64,000 nucleotides of DNA from Nocardioides euryhalodurans (GTDB lineage Bacteria > Actinomycetota > Actinomycetes > Propionibacteriales > Nocardioidaceae), in assembly GCF_004564375.1 (NCBI RefSeq), contig NZ_CP038267.1:1738501-1802500 (forward strand), in the 5' to 3' direction. Below the pieces are notes generated by a model. That model was not told where the DNA came from. It saw nothing but the letters and a program-made list of their open reading frames with translations, and searched no databases. Both the position numbers and the translations under genes were made by a program. Below are positions 16,516 to 24,869 of the stretch, one piece after another; position 1 is the stretch's first letter, and each line of letters begins with the position of its first letter.

Positions 16516-17162
16516 ACGACGTCACGACGGCCGAGAAGGTCCTCTCCTACGGCGACCGCGCCGTCGCGCAGGGCAAGCGGGTCGCGGACGCGCCGCAGAA
16601 GAAGGGAGCGCCCAAGGCGCCCGCGCCGCCGAAGGCACCGCCCGCGCACGTGACGGCTGCGCGCAGCGTGTGGCAGAACCAGCTCGCCGGGGTGGTGGGC
16701 GGGGCGGCCGTCACGATCGAGGACCTGTCCAAGGCGCCGTCCGCGGCCATCCAGCGGAGCAGCTTCGCGGCCTGGACCAACTCGGGGACCGAGATCTACG
16801 TCAGCAAGTCCGCCTCGACCGACGCCAACGCCCTCTTCGTGGTGCTGCACCACGAAGCCGAGCACATCGTGGACTTCCGCAAGAACGGCAACAGGCCGCC
16901 GGTGGACTACGCCGCGATGATGAGGTTCGAGTGCACCGCCTACGGCGCCTCGACCACCATGTGCGCCGGGCACGCCAACCCGGACGTCAAGCAGTACGAG
17001 CCGCAGATGAAGCGGCTCCGCGACTTGTTCTGCCAGAAGATCACGGCCGTCGAGGCGGCGACCAAGGACCCGAACGAGCGCAACGCGGCGTACCGCACCT
17101 TCATGCTCGGCAAGGACAAGCTGCTTCCGCCGCACAAGCTGATCGGCGACCTCTACCGGTGA
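16512..17162 (+). CDS. HEXXH-containing putative zinc metallopeptidase (216 aa)
   Basis: The N-terminal ~50 residues are basic and Ala/Pro/Lys-rich (RVADAPQKKGAPKAPAPPKA). Then comes a compact domain with LFVVLHHEAEHIVDF, giving H114-E115-A116-E117-H118, the zincin signature, and a candidate third ligand Glu in FECTAYGAS about 22 residues later, as in gluzincins. There is no signal peptide. It is coupled by ATGA overlap to the polycysteine protein upstream. Such small peptidase domains also occur in toxin or injection-system effectors, but no tail or needle genes are nearby. Catalysis is inferred from the motif only. Confidence 0.65.
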   Translation: MNDVTTAEKVLSYGDRAVAQGKRVADAPQKKGAPKAPAPPKAPPAHVTAARSVWQNQLAGVVGGAAVTIEDLSKAPSAAIQRSSFAAWTNSGTEIYVSKSASTDANALFVVLHHEAEHIVDFRKNGNRPPVDYAAMMRFECTAYGASTTMCAGHANPDVKQYEPQMKRLRDLFCQKITAVEAATKDPNERNAAYRTFMLGKDKLLPPHKLIGDLYR

Positions 17163-17217
17163 CTCCCGCCACGTCTTCGGGACTCCCCCTGCACGACGTG
17201 GCGGCATCGGACACAAT

Positions 17218-17559
17218 GTGCCCGTGGCACAGGGGAAGCGGGTCGGACCGAAGAAGAAGCGGTCGAACCTCCGCCCGGCGACCCTGCTCCTCTCCCTCGG
17301 CATCACGGTCGGCGTGATCGCGTGGGGCTACCTGGTCAAGGCCGCGATCGACTTCGGCGTCCAGGCCCGCAACGGCGACCAGGACGCGTGGATCTACCTC
17401 GGAGCCGCCTCGCTCGGTGCGGTCGCCTGTCTCTTCATCGGCCTGATGCTGGTGGCGCGGCTGCTGCGCATGCTCGGCATCACCTCCGAGCGTCCTGCTG
17501 CCCCCACGACCCCGGCCGAGCCGCCGCGTCCGGTCGGCGGGCGGCGGGCCTCGCGCTGA
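17218..17559 (+). CDS. Small two-helix membrane protein
   Basis: 113 aa starting from GTG 17218; GTG 17224 is equally possible and gives VAQGKRVGPKKKRSN. After a basic N-terminus come two hydrophobic helices (PATLLLSLGITVGVIAWGYLV and WIYLGAASLGAVACLFIGLMLVARLL), then a Pro/Arg-rich cytoplasmic tail. Positively charged ends suggest both termini are inside. Similar small proteins are common in Nocardioides-type genomes without known function. It lies 55 bases after the HEXXH gene and is followed by strong hairpins. Confidence 0.7.
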   Translation: MPVAQGKRVGPKKKRSNLRPATLLLSLGITVGVIAWGYLVKAAIDFGVQARNGDQDAWIYLGAASLGAVACLFIGLMLVARLLRMLGITSERPAAPTTPAEPPRPVGGRRASR

Positions 17560-17563
17560 GACA

Positions 17564-17643
17564 CCTCGCGGCGTGTGCCTGAGAACGGTGCATGCGCCGG
17601 TCTCAGGCACACGCGGCGAAACACCGGGGCAGACGCCGCGAGG
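17564..17643. repeat. Nested inverted repeat between convergent genes
   Basis: Outer arms CCTCGCGGCGT (17564-17574) and ACGCCGCGAGG (17633-17643) are perfect. Inner arms GCGTGTGCCTGAGA (17571-17584) and TCTCAGGCACACGC (17601-17614) are perfect over 14 bp and share four bases with the outer left arm, so the two structures compete. Probable bidirectional terminator or cruciform. Confidence 0.6.
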
Positions 17644-17675
17644 GGCGGGCCAGCGTGTGGCCCACCCCTCGTCTT
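17640..17675 (+). terminator. Hairpin terminator
   Basis: Arms at 17640-17652 and 17658-17670 (GAGGGGCGGGCCA against TGGCCCACCCCTC) pair at 12 of 13 positions around a 5-base loop and are followed by CGTCTTCC. It lies between the convergent small membrane-protein gene and the LysM gene. Confidence 0.55.
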
Positions 17676-17754
17676 CCCCGGCCCACCGGCGGCTGCTGGG
17701 GTCGAGTCAGCAGCTGCCGGTGGAAGATATTCAGTTGTGGGTCTGGGGGCCGGT

Positions 17755-18087
17755 CTAGCTGGTCGGCACCCGCAGCTTCTGGCCGGCGTAGAGGACCGCC
17801 GAGTCGAGGCGGTTGAGGTCCTCGATCCGCTCGACCATCGCGTTGACGTCGCCCTCGGTGGTGATGCTCGCCGCGAGGTCGTAGAGAGTGTCACCGGGCT
17901 CGACCTGGACGACCAGCGTCGACTCGGGGGTGCCGGGTCGCTCGGTGGCGACGGAGCCGCTGCCCCAGAGCACGCCGAGGGCCAGCACCACCAGCAGTCC
18001 GGCGGCGAAGACCACCAGCCGGCCGCGGCGCGTCAGGCGCACCGCGGACGTGATCGTCGGGGTGGGGCTCAGGGTCATCGTGCTCAT
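17755..18087 (-). CDS. LysM-domain membrane-anchored protein, SOS-linked cell-division factor type
   Basis: 110 aa: a short cytoplasmic N-terminus, one membrane helix (GRLVVFAAGLLVVLALGVLWG), then an external LysM domain (VQVEPGDTLYDLAASI ... AVLYAGQKLRVPTS) that would bind peptidoglycan. In mycobacteria (Rv2719c/ChiZ) and corynebacteria (DivS) a comparable small envelope protein is encoded beside lexA and delays division during DNA damage. Several LexA-box-like sequences lie upstream (18199-18266), which supports the same role here. GGAGG precedes ATG 18087. No peptidase domain is present. Confidence 0.82.
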   Translation of the reverse strand: MSTMTLSPTPTITSAVRLTRRGRLVVFAAGLLVVLALGVLWGSGSVATERPGTPESTLVVQVEPGDTLYDLAASITTEGDVNAMVERIEDLNRLDSAVLYAGQKLRVPTS

Positions 18088-18198
18088 CGGGACCTCCTGG
18101 GGAAGTGGCGGTCAGCCTGTCGGTCGTGGTGTCGATCGAGAGTCTGGAGGTGACCACTGACAACGTCTCCGGAGCCGGTGGATCGACCAGACGTTCGA

Positions 18199-18214
18199 TC
18201 GAACACGTGTACGA
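18199..18214 (-). promoter_or_regulatory. Candidate LexA (SOS) box
   Basis: TCGAAC-ACGT-GTACGA matches the actinobacterial SOS consensus TCGAAC-N4-GTTCGA at 11 of 12 positions. It lies 112 bases before the LysM gene start. Confidence 0.6.
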
Positions 18215-18250
18215 CGGTAGAGCACGTGTTCGAACAGATCAAGGACCTGG

Positions 18251-18266
18251 CCGAACAAATGTTCGA
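18251..18266 (-). promoter_or_regulatory. Candidate LexA (SOS) box
   Basis: CCGAAC-AAAT-GTTCGA matches TCGAAC-N4-GTTCGA at 11 of 12 positions. With the box at 18199 and extra half-sites between them (GTTCGATCGAAC near 18193 and GTTCGAAC near 18228) it forms an unusually dense LexA cluster. Confidence 0.6.
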
Positions 18267-18282
18267 CCGACCCGTCGGAGGC

Positions 18283-19074
18283 TCAGCCCTGGCGGGCGAT
18301 CGCCTTCCGACCCTGCGCCTCGACGACCCGCATCGCCTGCTTGGACACCGACGGTGCGACGGCAGAGGCGCGGACCAGGCCGCCGCGCCAGCGCGGGACG
18401 CTGAGCAGCACCCGTCGCGAGCCGACGAGCGAGACCGCCTCGCGGGCCACCTCCTCGACGGTGAGGATCCGGCCGCCGGAGTGGGCCAGCCGCGAGCCGA
18501 GCGAGTCGTGGGTGTGACCCTCGGTCAGCATCGCGGTCTGCACCACGTCGGGGCAGACCGCGTGGCAGCGCACCCGTCGCGGGGTCTCGGCGTCGACCGA
18601 GGCCGTGATCGAGACGACGCCGGCCTTGGTGGCGGCGTAGACGCCGTAGCCGGGGACCGGGCCGAGTCCGGCGAGCGAGGCGGTGTTGACGATGTCACCG
18701 CCGCGCGAACCGAAGGCCGACAGCGCCGCCCGCATCCCCCACAGGGTGCCGAGCAGGTTGACCTCGACCAGCCGCCGTACCTGCTCCTCGGACTGCTCCG
18801 CGAGCCGGCCGTCGTCGCCGACGCCGGCGTTGTTGAACCACGCGACCAGGGGACCGTGGTCGAGCGCCGCCTCCGCGACGGCCGCGTGCTCGGCCGGGTT
18901 CCGTACGTCGTGGGTCAGCCCCTCCTCGGCACCGAGCTCGGCCGCGGTGTCGGCCGCGCCCGCGCCGTCGAGATCGGTGAGCACCACCCCGTGACCCTGC
19001 CTCACCATCAGCTCGCCGATCGCGCGCCCGATCCCCCGAGCGGCACCGGTCACGACGACACTCGTCTGCTGCAT
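18283..19074 (-). CDS. Short-chain dehydrogenase/reductase (SDR)
   Basis: 263 aa. NAD(P)-binding motif TGAARGIG (residues 9-16), NNAG at 81-84, catalytic Ser133 and the YxxxK pair Tyr146/Lys150 in [10 protein letters not shown]. The C-terminal ~45 residues form the basic extension [22 protein letters not shown] seen in many actinobacterial SDRs of unknown substrate. The gene is divergent from lexA, and its start (19074) lies 29 bases from the LexA box at 19103-19118, so it may belong to the SOS regulon. Its product would sit downstream of the LysM gene's promoter cluster in the same direction. Confidence 0.88.
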   Translation of the reverse strand: MQQTSVVVTGAARGIGRAIGELMVRQGHGVVLTDLDGAGAADTAAELGAEEGLTHDVRNPAEHAAVAEAALDHGPLVAWFNNAGVGDDGRLAEQSEEQVRRLVEVNLLGTLWGMRAALSAFGSRGGDIVNTASLAGLGPVPGYGVYAATKAGVVSITASVDAETPRRVRCHAVCPDVVQTAMLTEGHTHDSLGSRLAHSGGRILTVEEVAREAVSLVGSRRVLLSVPRWRGGLVRASAVAPSVSKQAMRVVEAQGRKAIARQG

Positions 19075-19102
19075 GGCCGCGGAGTCTGCCACGACACGCC
19101 TT

Positions 19103-19118
19103 TCGAACAGGTGTTTGA
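19103..19118. promoter_or_regulatory. LexA (SOS) box of lexA
   Basis: TCGAAC-AGGT-GTTTGA matches the TCGAAC-N4-GTTCGA consensus at 11 of 12 positions. It lies 32 bases before the lexA ATG and between lexA and the divergent SDR gene, as expected for lexA autorepression. Confidence 0.75.
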
Positions 19119-19149
19119 AATCCCCGGCGCGGAGTGGGACCCTCCTGCC

Positions 19150-19863
19150 ATGGCGAAGAAGAAGGTCGCAGAGCTGCCCGACGGTCCCCCCGACGCCACC
19201 GGGCTGACCGCCCGGCAGCAGAAGGTGCTCGCCACCATCAAGGACGCGATCGAGAAGCGGGGCTATCCGCCCAGCATGCGCGAGATCGGTGAGGCCGTCG
19301 GTCTCACCAGCTCCAGCAGCGTCGCCCACCAGCTCAAGACGCTCGAGGAGAAGGGCTTCCTCAAGCGCGACCCGAAGCGGCCCCGGGCGCTCGAGGTGTT
19401 CCTCCCCGAGGTGATGGCTGCGCGCCGCAGCCTCGGTTCCGCGGAGGAGACCTCCTACGACGAGACCGGCGTCGGCGACGCGACGCCCGCAGCCTCCTAC
19501 GTCCCGGTGGTCGGTCGGATCGCGGCCGGCGGTCCGATCCTGGCCGAGGAGCGGATCGAGGACGTCTTCCCGCTGCCCAAGCAGCTCGTCGGCGACGGCC
19601 AGCTGTTCCTGCTCGAGGTCTCCGGCGACTCGATGGTCGACGCGGCGATCTGCAACGGCGACTACGTCGTGATCCGCCAGCAGGCGACCGCCGAGAACGG
19701 CGAGATCGTCGCCGCCATGATCGACGGCGAGGCGACGGTCAAGACCTTCCAGAGGAAGGCCGGCCAGGTCTGGCTGCTCCCCCACAACGACGCCTACGAG
19801 CCGATCGACGGCACTCACGCCACGATCCTCGGCAAGGTGACGGCGGTCCTGCGCAGCCTCTGA
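19150..19863 (+). CDS. lexA: SOS-response repressor LexA
   Basis: 237 aa. N-terminal winged helix ([34 protein letters not shown] in pieces), then an S24-type self-cleavage domain with scissile bond Ala126-Gly127 in RIAAGGP, nucleophile Ser161 (SGDSM) and general base Lys198 (ATVKTF). RecA filaments trigger self-cleavage and release of SOS genes. A LexA box lies 32 bases upstream. The order nrdJ-nrdR-LysM-lexA matches the conserved actinobacterial neighbourhood, apart from inserted genes. Confidence 0.97.
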   Translation: MAKKKVAELPDGPPDATGLTARQQKVLATIKDAIEKRGYPPSMREIGEAVGLTSSSSVAHQLKTLEEKGFLKRDPKRPRALEVFLPEVMAARRSLGSAEETSYDETGVGDATPAASYVPVVGRIAAGGPILAEERIEDVFPLPKQLVGDGQLFLLEVSGDSMVDAAICNGDYVVIRQQATAENGEIVAAMIDGEATVKTFQRKAGQVWLLPHNDAYEPIDGTHATILGKVTAVLRSL

Positions 19864-19884
19864 GCAGGACCCCCGCCACCGACC

Positions 19885-20361
19885 TCACATGCCGGCGAGG
19901 TTGTTGGTCGCCATCCAGTCGCTGACGTAGACCGCGACGTACCCGAGCAGCGCCAGCGCTCCGATCGCGACCGCCGTGCCACCGGCACCCGCACGCTGCC
20001 CGGTACGCCGGGCGTGGGTGCCAAGCAGCATCCCGGCGATGGCCAGCGGCGGGGTCAGCCCGGACCAGAACACCAGCACCAGCAGCAGCCCGGTGATCGA
20101 CAGCCCGAGGCCGACGGCAGCAGACCGGGTCCCCGCCAGCGTGCGGGGGACGACCAGGCCGAAGACGATCCCCACGGCGACCGCCGCAACGGCGAGGACC
20201 ACGAGGAACCCGCCGGCGCTGTGGTCGGCCCCGTCGGTCCCGTCGGCGAAGACGCCGAGGGCGGTGAACGCCGCAGAGGTGACCAGTGCGACGGCGGCGG
20301 CCGGAGCCACGAGTCGCGAGGTCGGGGTGGCGGAGCGAGATGGTGCGGTGGTGGTGGTCAT
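19885..20361 (-). CDS. Small multi-pass membrane protein (158 aa)
   Basis: Starts MTTTTAPSRSATPTSRLVAP with a GGAG ribosome site. It has about four hydrophobic helices (AAAVALVTSAAFTALGVF, GGFLVVLAVAAVAVGIVFGLVV, SAAVGLGLSITGLLLVLVFW, AIGALALLGYVAVYVSDWMA). The layout resembles small DUF4190-like membrane proteins of actinobacteria. It is divergent from the histidine kinase at 20525, and such proteins are often controlled by the neighbouring two-component pair. No catalytic residue is evident. Confidence 0.72.
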   Translation of the reverse strand: MTTTTAPSRSATPTSRLVAPAAAVALVTSAAFTALGVFADGTDGADHSAGGFLVVLAVAAVAVGIVFGLVVPRTLAGTRSAAVGLGLSITGLLLVLVFWSGLTPPLAIAGMLLGTHARRTGQRAGAGGTAVAIGALALLGYVAVYVSDWMATNNLAGM

Positions 20362-20524
20362 GACGACTCCTCGAGGTAGGGACTGCTGATGTCCCGGAGT
20401 CTCTGCCGTCCGGGGCACCGGGGTCGTCACCCCTGACAGCGAACCCGGATCGCTCTCCCGGACCACGCGGGAGTCATTCCCGGGAGTGACGTCACGGGCG
20501 ACCGGGCGGGCCTACCGTGTCGTC

Positions 20525-21676
20525 ATGAGGGGACGCGCATGGCTGTCTCGGCACCGGGATCCCGTGATCGCCGCGCTGGCTGCGGTCGGCCTCCTCGGCG
20601 AGCTGGCGGTGTACGACGCCGCGGACCTGTCCCGCGCGGCGCCGCTGGCCGCCGTCGCGGCGGGGGCCCTGATGTGGCGTCGTACACAGCCCGTTCCCGC
20701 GTTCCTCGCGACCTGGCTCGCTCTCGTGGCCCTGACGCGGTACGCCCCCGGGATCGACAACAGCTCGACGACGTTCGTGCTCATCTTCTTCATCACCCTG
20801 TTCTCCCTGGGGGCGCACACGCGCGGGCTCGAGGTGGTCGTCGCCGTGCCCCTGGTCTGCCTGATGACCGCGTGGTTCGTCCTGAACGACGGCGACCCCC
20901 TCGCCGCCGGCGACATCGTCTTCGGCACCCTCTTCGTGGGTGGGCCGTGGGCGACCGGGCTGGCGCTCCGGCTGCGCGGGGACCTCGCGCGCGCCAACCG
21001 GGAGCTCGTCGTCCAGCAGGAGGAGCGGGCTGCCAGGGCCGTGGCCGAGGAACGGTCCCGGATCGCGCGGGAGCTGCACGACGTGGTGTCCCACGCGATC
21101 TCGGTGACCGTGCTGCAGGCCCGCGGCGCCCGACGGACCCTCGACAGCGACCCCGAGGCAGCCCGGCATGCGCTCGACGCCATCGAGCAGACCAACACCG
21201 CGGCGCTGGGCGACATGCGACGGTTGCTGGCGGTGCTGCGTGACACCGAGCCCGACGGGCGGGTCGACCCCCACGCCCCTCAGCCCTCGCTGGCCCACCT
21301 GGACGACCTCGTCGACCACGTGCGCGCCGCGGGGGTCCCGGTCGCGCTGGAGGTGTCCGGTGTCGACCGCGACGTTCCGCCGGGCGTCGACCTCTCGGCC
21401 TACCGCATCGTCCAGGAGGCCCTCACCAACGTGCTCAAGCACGCCGAGGCCTCGCCGACCCGGATCCGCCTCGAGTACGCCGAGGACGCCCTCACCGTGC
21501 TGGTGGTCGACGAGGGCAGCCCGAGGGCGATGGCCTCGGGCGAACCCCCCGGGCACGGCCTGATCGGGATCCGGGAGCGCGTTGCCGTCGTGGGTGGCGA
21601 CGTCGAGGCCGGCCCGAACGGGAGCGGCGGCTTCCGGGTCCGGGCCCGGCTCCCCTACTCGCTGGAGGACTCGTGA
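20525..21676 (+). CDS. NarL/DesK-type sensor histidine kinase
   Basis: 383 aa. About five membrane helices in the first 150 residues, a HisKA_3 motif with phospho-His185 (RSRIARELHDVVSHAIS), and an HATPase_c domain with N-box (IVQEALTNVLKHAE) and G-box (GHGLIGIRERVAVVGG). Its stop overlaps the start of the response regulator (GTGA), so the pair is one operon. ATG 20525 is preferred over the in-frame 20486 because the sequence before it is non-conserved in character. The partner regulator is frameshifted, so signalling may be broken. Confidence 0.92.
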   Translation: MRGRAWLSRHRDPVIAALAAVGLLGELAVYDAADLSRAAPLAAVAAGALMWRRTQPVPAFLATWLALVALTRYAPGIDNSSTTFVLIFFITLFSLGAHTRGLEVVVAVPLVCLMTAWFVLNDGDPLAAGDIVFGTLFVGGPWATGLALRLRGDLARANRELVVQQEERAARAVAEERSRIARELHDVVSHAISVTVLQARGARRTLDSDPEAARHALDAIEQTNTAALGDMRRLLAVLRDTEPDGRVDPHAPQPSLAHLDDLVDHVRAAGVPVALEVSGVDRDVPPGVDLSAYRIVQEALTNVLKHAEASPTRIRLEYAEDALTVLVVDEGSPRAMASGEPPGHGLIGIRERVAVVGGDVEAGPNGSGGFRVRARLPYSLEDS

Positions 21677-22343
21677 GCGAGGCGACGACGATCCGGGTGG
21701 TCCTGGCCGACGACCAGCCGCTCGTCCGCGCAGGGCTGCGGATGATCCTGTCCACCGAGCCCGACCTCGAGGTCGTCGGCGAGGCCGGTGACGGCCGGGC
21801 CGCCGTCGAGCAGTGCCGGTCGCTCGAGCCACACGTCGTCCTGATGGACGTCCGGATGCCGCTGCTCGACGGGATCGAGGCCACCCGGCCGTCACCGCCC
21901 TGCCCCGACCGCCGCGGGTCCTGGTGCTCACCACCTTCGACCTCGACGAGGTCGTCTACGACGCCCTGCGAGCCGGGGCGAGCGGGTTCCTGCTCAAGGA
22001 CGCACCCGAGGAGCGGCTGACCACCGCCATCCGCGTGGTGGCGGAAGGCGGCTCCCTGTTCGCCCCCTCGGTGACCCGGCGACTCATCGAGGAGTTCTCG
22101 CGCCGGGCGCCGCGGACCTCCGTGACCCACGACGTCCTCGACGCCCTGACCGCCCGCGAGCTCGAGGTGCTCCGGCTGATGGCACGCGGCATGTCCAACG
22201 GCGAGATCGCCGCGGGACTGGTCGTCAGCGAGCACACCGTCAAGACCCACGTCGCCCGGGTGCTGATGAAGCTGGGGGTGCGCGACCGGGTCCAGGCCGT
22301 GGTGCTCGCCTACGAGGCGGGACTGGTCGAACCGACCCGGTGA
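21673..22343 (+). pseudogene. NarL/LuxR response regulator with a single-base frameshift
   Basis: The first frame gives a receiver start with acidic DD at 13-14 and phospho-Asp59 (VVLMDVRMP), up to DGIEATR. The next frame resumes the same protein with VTALPRPPRVLVLTTFDLDE, GFLLKDAPEE and the LuxR helix-turn-helix (LTARELEVLRLMARGMSNGEIAAGL ... KTHVARVLMKLGV). Adding one G in the GG at 21887-21888 rebuilds a normal 223-aa regulator (ATRAVTALP). Either the gene is inactivated or one base of a homopolymer was missed. The intact regulator would pair with the kinase upstream. Confidence 0.88.
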
Positions 22344-22417
22344 ACGGTCGCGGCTCACCGCCCGCGGGCCCACGAGAAATCGGGCGCTGCCTCGGGGTGT
22401 TTCCCGACGCGGATCAG

Positions 22418-22437
22418 GGGTATACCCGGTATATATT
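22418..22437 (+). promoter_or_regulatory. AT-rich palindrome before the PAP2 gene
   Basis: GGGTATACCC (22418-22427) is a perfect palindrome, and GGTATA is repeated directly after it, ending 7 bases before ATG 22444. Such AT-rich sequence is rare here. It may be a -10 region overlapped by an operator. Confidence 0.35.
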
Positions 22438-22443
22438 CCCTTC

Positions 22444-23196
22444 ATGAATCGGGGGATTCGCGAACTCGTCCTGCTGGCGGCGCTCTACGTCGGCTACTCC
22501 GCCTCACGGCTGTTCGCCGACGACGCCTTCGCGCCGGCGGCTGACCGCGCCCGCTCGCTGCTCGGCCTCGAGCGGGTGGTGGGCCTCGACCTCGAGCACG
22601 CCCTGACCGGCTGGTTCGTGGCCGTGCCGCTGGTCGGGCTGGCGGCGAGCTTCTGGTACGCCACCCTCCACTACGTCGTGACGGCCGCGGTGCTGGTCTG
22701 GCTCTACCGCCGGGGGGCCGCGAGCTACGTGCCCGCCCGGCAGGCGCTCGCGGTCGCGACCATCCTGGGGCTGGTCCTCTACCTGCTGGTGCCGATGGCG
22801 CCGCCCCGGCTCCTCGACGGGTACGTCGACGTCCTCGCCCTGCATGCGGACGTGGGCTGGTGGGGTGCGGAGGCCTCGGCCCCGAAGGGGCTCGGCGGGC
22901 TGACCAACCAGCTGGCCGCCTTCCCCTCGCTCCACGCCGGCTGGGCGCTGTGGGTGGCGCTGGTCGTGCAGCGGCACGTCCGGCGGCCCGGCCTCCGGGC
23001 GCTCGGGTGGTTCTACGCCGCGGGGACGGCCGTGGTCATCGTCGGCACCGGCAACCACTGGGTCCTCGACGCGGTCGTCGGCTGGATCGTGGTGCTCGCG
23101 GCCTGGGAGATCGCCGGGCAGCCGGCAGGTGAACAGGCCGTGACATCCACGGCCGGGGCGTCACGCGGCGCCACCCCGCTCGTTGAGGGGGCGTGA
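22444..23196 (+). CDS. PAP2-superfamily membrane phosphatase
   Basis: 250 aa with about six membrane helices. The two conserved PAP2 phosphatase motifs are visible: PSLHAGW (residues ~160-166) and GTGNHWVLDAVVGW (~200-213), giving the catalytic His pair and Asp. This is the Aur1/Ipt1-like group found in actinobacteria, where members act on lipid phosphates or transfer inositol-phosphate groups. It overlaps the phoD start (GTGA), so membrane lipid phosphate turnover and exported phosphatase are co-expressed. The exact substrate is not inferable. Confidence 0.85.
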   Translation: MNRGIRELVLLAALYVGYSASRLFADDAFAPAADRARSLLGLERVVGLDLEHALTGWFVAVPLVGLAASFWYATLHYVVTAAVLVWLYRRGAASYVPARQALAVATILGLVLYLLVPMAPPRLLDGYVDVLALHADVGWWGAEASAPKGLGGLTNQLAAFPSLHAGWALWVALVVQRHVRRPGLRALGWFYAAGTAVVIVGTGNHWVLDAVVGWIVVLAAWEIAGQPAGEQAVTSTAGASRGATPLVEGA

Positions 23197-24869
23197 CCAC
23201 CGCACTCCCCCGCCGTACCGTCCTGGCCTCGGGCGCCACCGCAGCCGGCGCCGTCACCCTGGCCCCGGCCCTCCCGACCGCAGCCGCGGGCGGCCGCCGG
23301 CGCCGGGTCTTCGCCCACGGCGTCGCCTCCGGCGACCCGCTCCCCGGCGGGGTCGTGATCTGGACCCGGGTGACGCCCACCAGCGCCGCCAGCCCCGGCT
23401 CGGGCCGCGGACCGCGCGTCACGGTCCGGTGGGAGGTCGCCCGCGACGCCGGCTTCCGCGACGTCGTCCGCCGCGGCACCTTCGCCACCGGTCCCAGCCG
23501 AGACCACACCGTCAAGGTCGACGTGACCGGGCTCCGGCCGGCCACCTGGTACCACTACCGGTTCACCTGGGACGGTGTCCGCAGCCGCACCGGCCGCACC
23601 CGGACCGCCCCGGCGACCCGCGCCACCCCGCGCAACCTGCGCCTCGGGGTCGTCTCCTGCGCCAACTGGCAGGCCGGCTGGTTCTCGGCCTACCGGCACC
23701 TCGCGAAGCGGGACGACCTGCACGCCGTTGTCTGCCTGGGCGACTACCTCTACGAGTACGCCCCCGGCGAGTACGGGATGGGACAGGGCAACGTCGACGT
23801 ACGCCGCCACGACCCGCCCCGCGAGATGGTCGACCTCGGCCACTACCGGCGGCGGCACGCGCAGTACAAGACCGACCCGGACCTGCAGGAGCTCCACGCC
23901 GTCGCCCCGTGGATCGTCACCTGGGACGACCACGAGGTCACCAACGACCAGTGGCGCCGCGGCGCGGAGAACCACCAGCCCGGCGAGGGCGACTACCTCC
24001 GCCGCCGCGCCCGCGCCCACCGGGCCTACGACGAGTGGATGCCGGTCCGGCTCTCCGGGACGGCCGACCTGCGCGACGGCACGCGGCTCTTCCGCAGCCT
24101 GCGCTTCGGCCGGCTGGCCCAGCTCTCGATGCTCGACCTGCGCACCCACCGAAGCCAGCAGGCCGCCGACCCGACGACCGTCTCCGACCCCAAGCGCACC
24201 ATTACCGGGCGCCGACAGATGGCCTGGCTGCGCGGCGCGCTCGACCGGCGGCCGCAGTGGAAGCTGGTCGGCAACCCCGTGATGATCGCGCCGGTCGACT
24301 TCGGCACGCTGCCCGACGCCCTCACCGGCGCCGTCCGCGACGTGACCGGGCTGCTGCCGGAGGACGGCGTGCCCTACAACACCGACCAGTGGGACGGCTA
24401 CACCGCCGACCGCAACCGGGTCTTCGCGCACATCGCCGACCGCGGCCTGCGCGACGTCGTCTTCGTCACCGGCGACATCCACTCCGGCTGGGCGTGCGAG
24501 CTGCCCTACGACGCGGCGACGTACGCCTACGAGAACCCCGCCCGCCGCACCGCCGGCGTCGAGTTCGTGTGCAGCTCGGTGACCTCCAACAACCTCAAGG
24601 ACATCACCGGCGACCCGACCGGTGCGACGAGCACCGCGGTCGAGGAGGGGATCCGGGCGAACAACCGGCACGTCCGCTACCTCAACTTCGACGACCACGG
24701 CTTCTCGGTCCTCGACCTGACGCCCGAGCGGGCGCAGATGGACTGGTACGTCCTGACCGGGCCACGCGACGACCGCTCGGCCGGGATCCGGCACGAGACG
24801 TCGTGGCGGACCCGCTCCGGGACCGGCCGGATCGAGCAGGTCGACACCCCCGTGGGGGGCCCGGCATGA
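23193..24869 (+). CDS. phoD: Alkaline phosphatase D (PhoD-like), Tat-exported
   Basis: 558 aa. N-terminal Tat signal with twin Arg (LPRRTVLASGATAAGAVTLAP). An N-terminal Fn3-like domain follows (FAHGVASGDPLPGGVVIWTRV), then the phosphodiesterase/phosphatase core with metal-binding motifs CLGDYLYEY, WDDHEVTNDQW and VTGDIHSGWA. PhoD enzymes use Ca/Fe and release phosphate from mono- and diesters outside the cell. Starts with GTG inside the PAP2 stop, and its own stop overlaps the next gene (ATGA). The length is typical. Confidence 0.93.
   Translation: MTTALPRRTVLASGATAAGAVTLAPALPTAAAGGRRRRVFAHGVASGDPLPGGVVIWTRVTPTSAASPGSGRGPRVTVRWEVARDAGFRDVVRRGTFATGPSRDHTVKVDVTGLRPATWYHYRFTWDGVRSRTGRTRTAPATRATPRNLRLGVVSCANWQAGWFSAYRHLAKRDDLHAVVCLGDYLYEYAPGEYGMGQGNVDVRRHDPPREMVDLGHYRRRHAQYKTDPDLQELHAVAPWIVTWDDHEVTNDQWRRGAENHQPGEGDYLRRRARAHRAYDEWMPVRLSGTADLRDGTRLFRSLRFGRLAQLSMLDLRTHRSQQAADPTTVSDPKRTITGRRQMAWLRGALDRRPQWKLVGNPVMIAPVDFGTLPDALTGAVRDVTGLLPEDGVPYNTDQWDGYTADRNRVFAHIADRGLRDVVFVTGDIHSGWACELPYDAATYAYENPARRTAGVEFVCSSVTSNNLKDITGDPTGATSTAVEEGIRANNRHVRYLNFDDHGFSVLDLTPERAQMDWYVLTGPRDDRSAGIRHETSWRTRSGTGRIEQVDTPVGGPA

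Noticed and set aside
18178..19149. N-terminal extension of lexA
   Set aside because: The added sequence is the antisense of the SDR gene, and the LexA box would then lie inside the gene.
20455..20520. TGACGTCA palindrome before the kinase at 20525
   Set aside because: Too short, and near GGGAGT repeats that are not clearly symmetric; noted but not called an operator.
23013..24794. 593-aa open frame opposite phoD
   Set aside because: Antisense shadow with no recognisable domain; phoD motifs are unambiguous.
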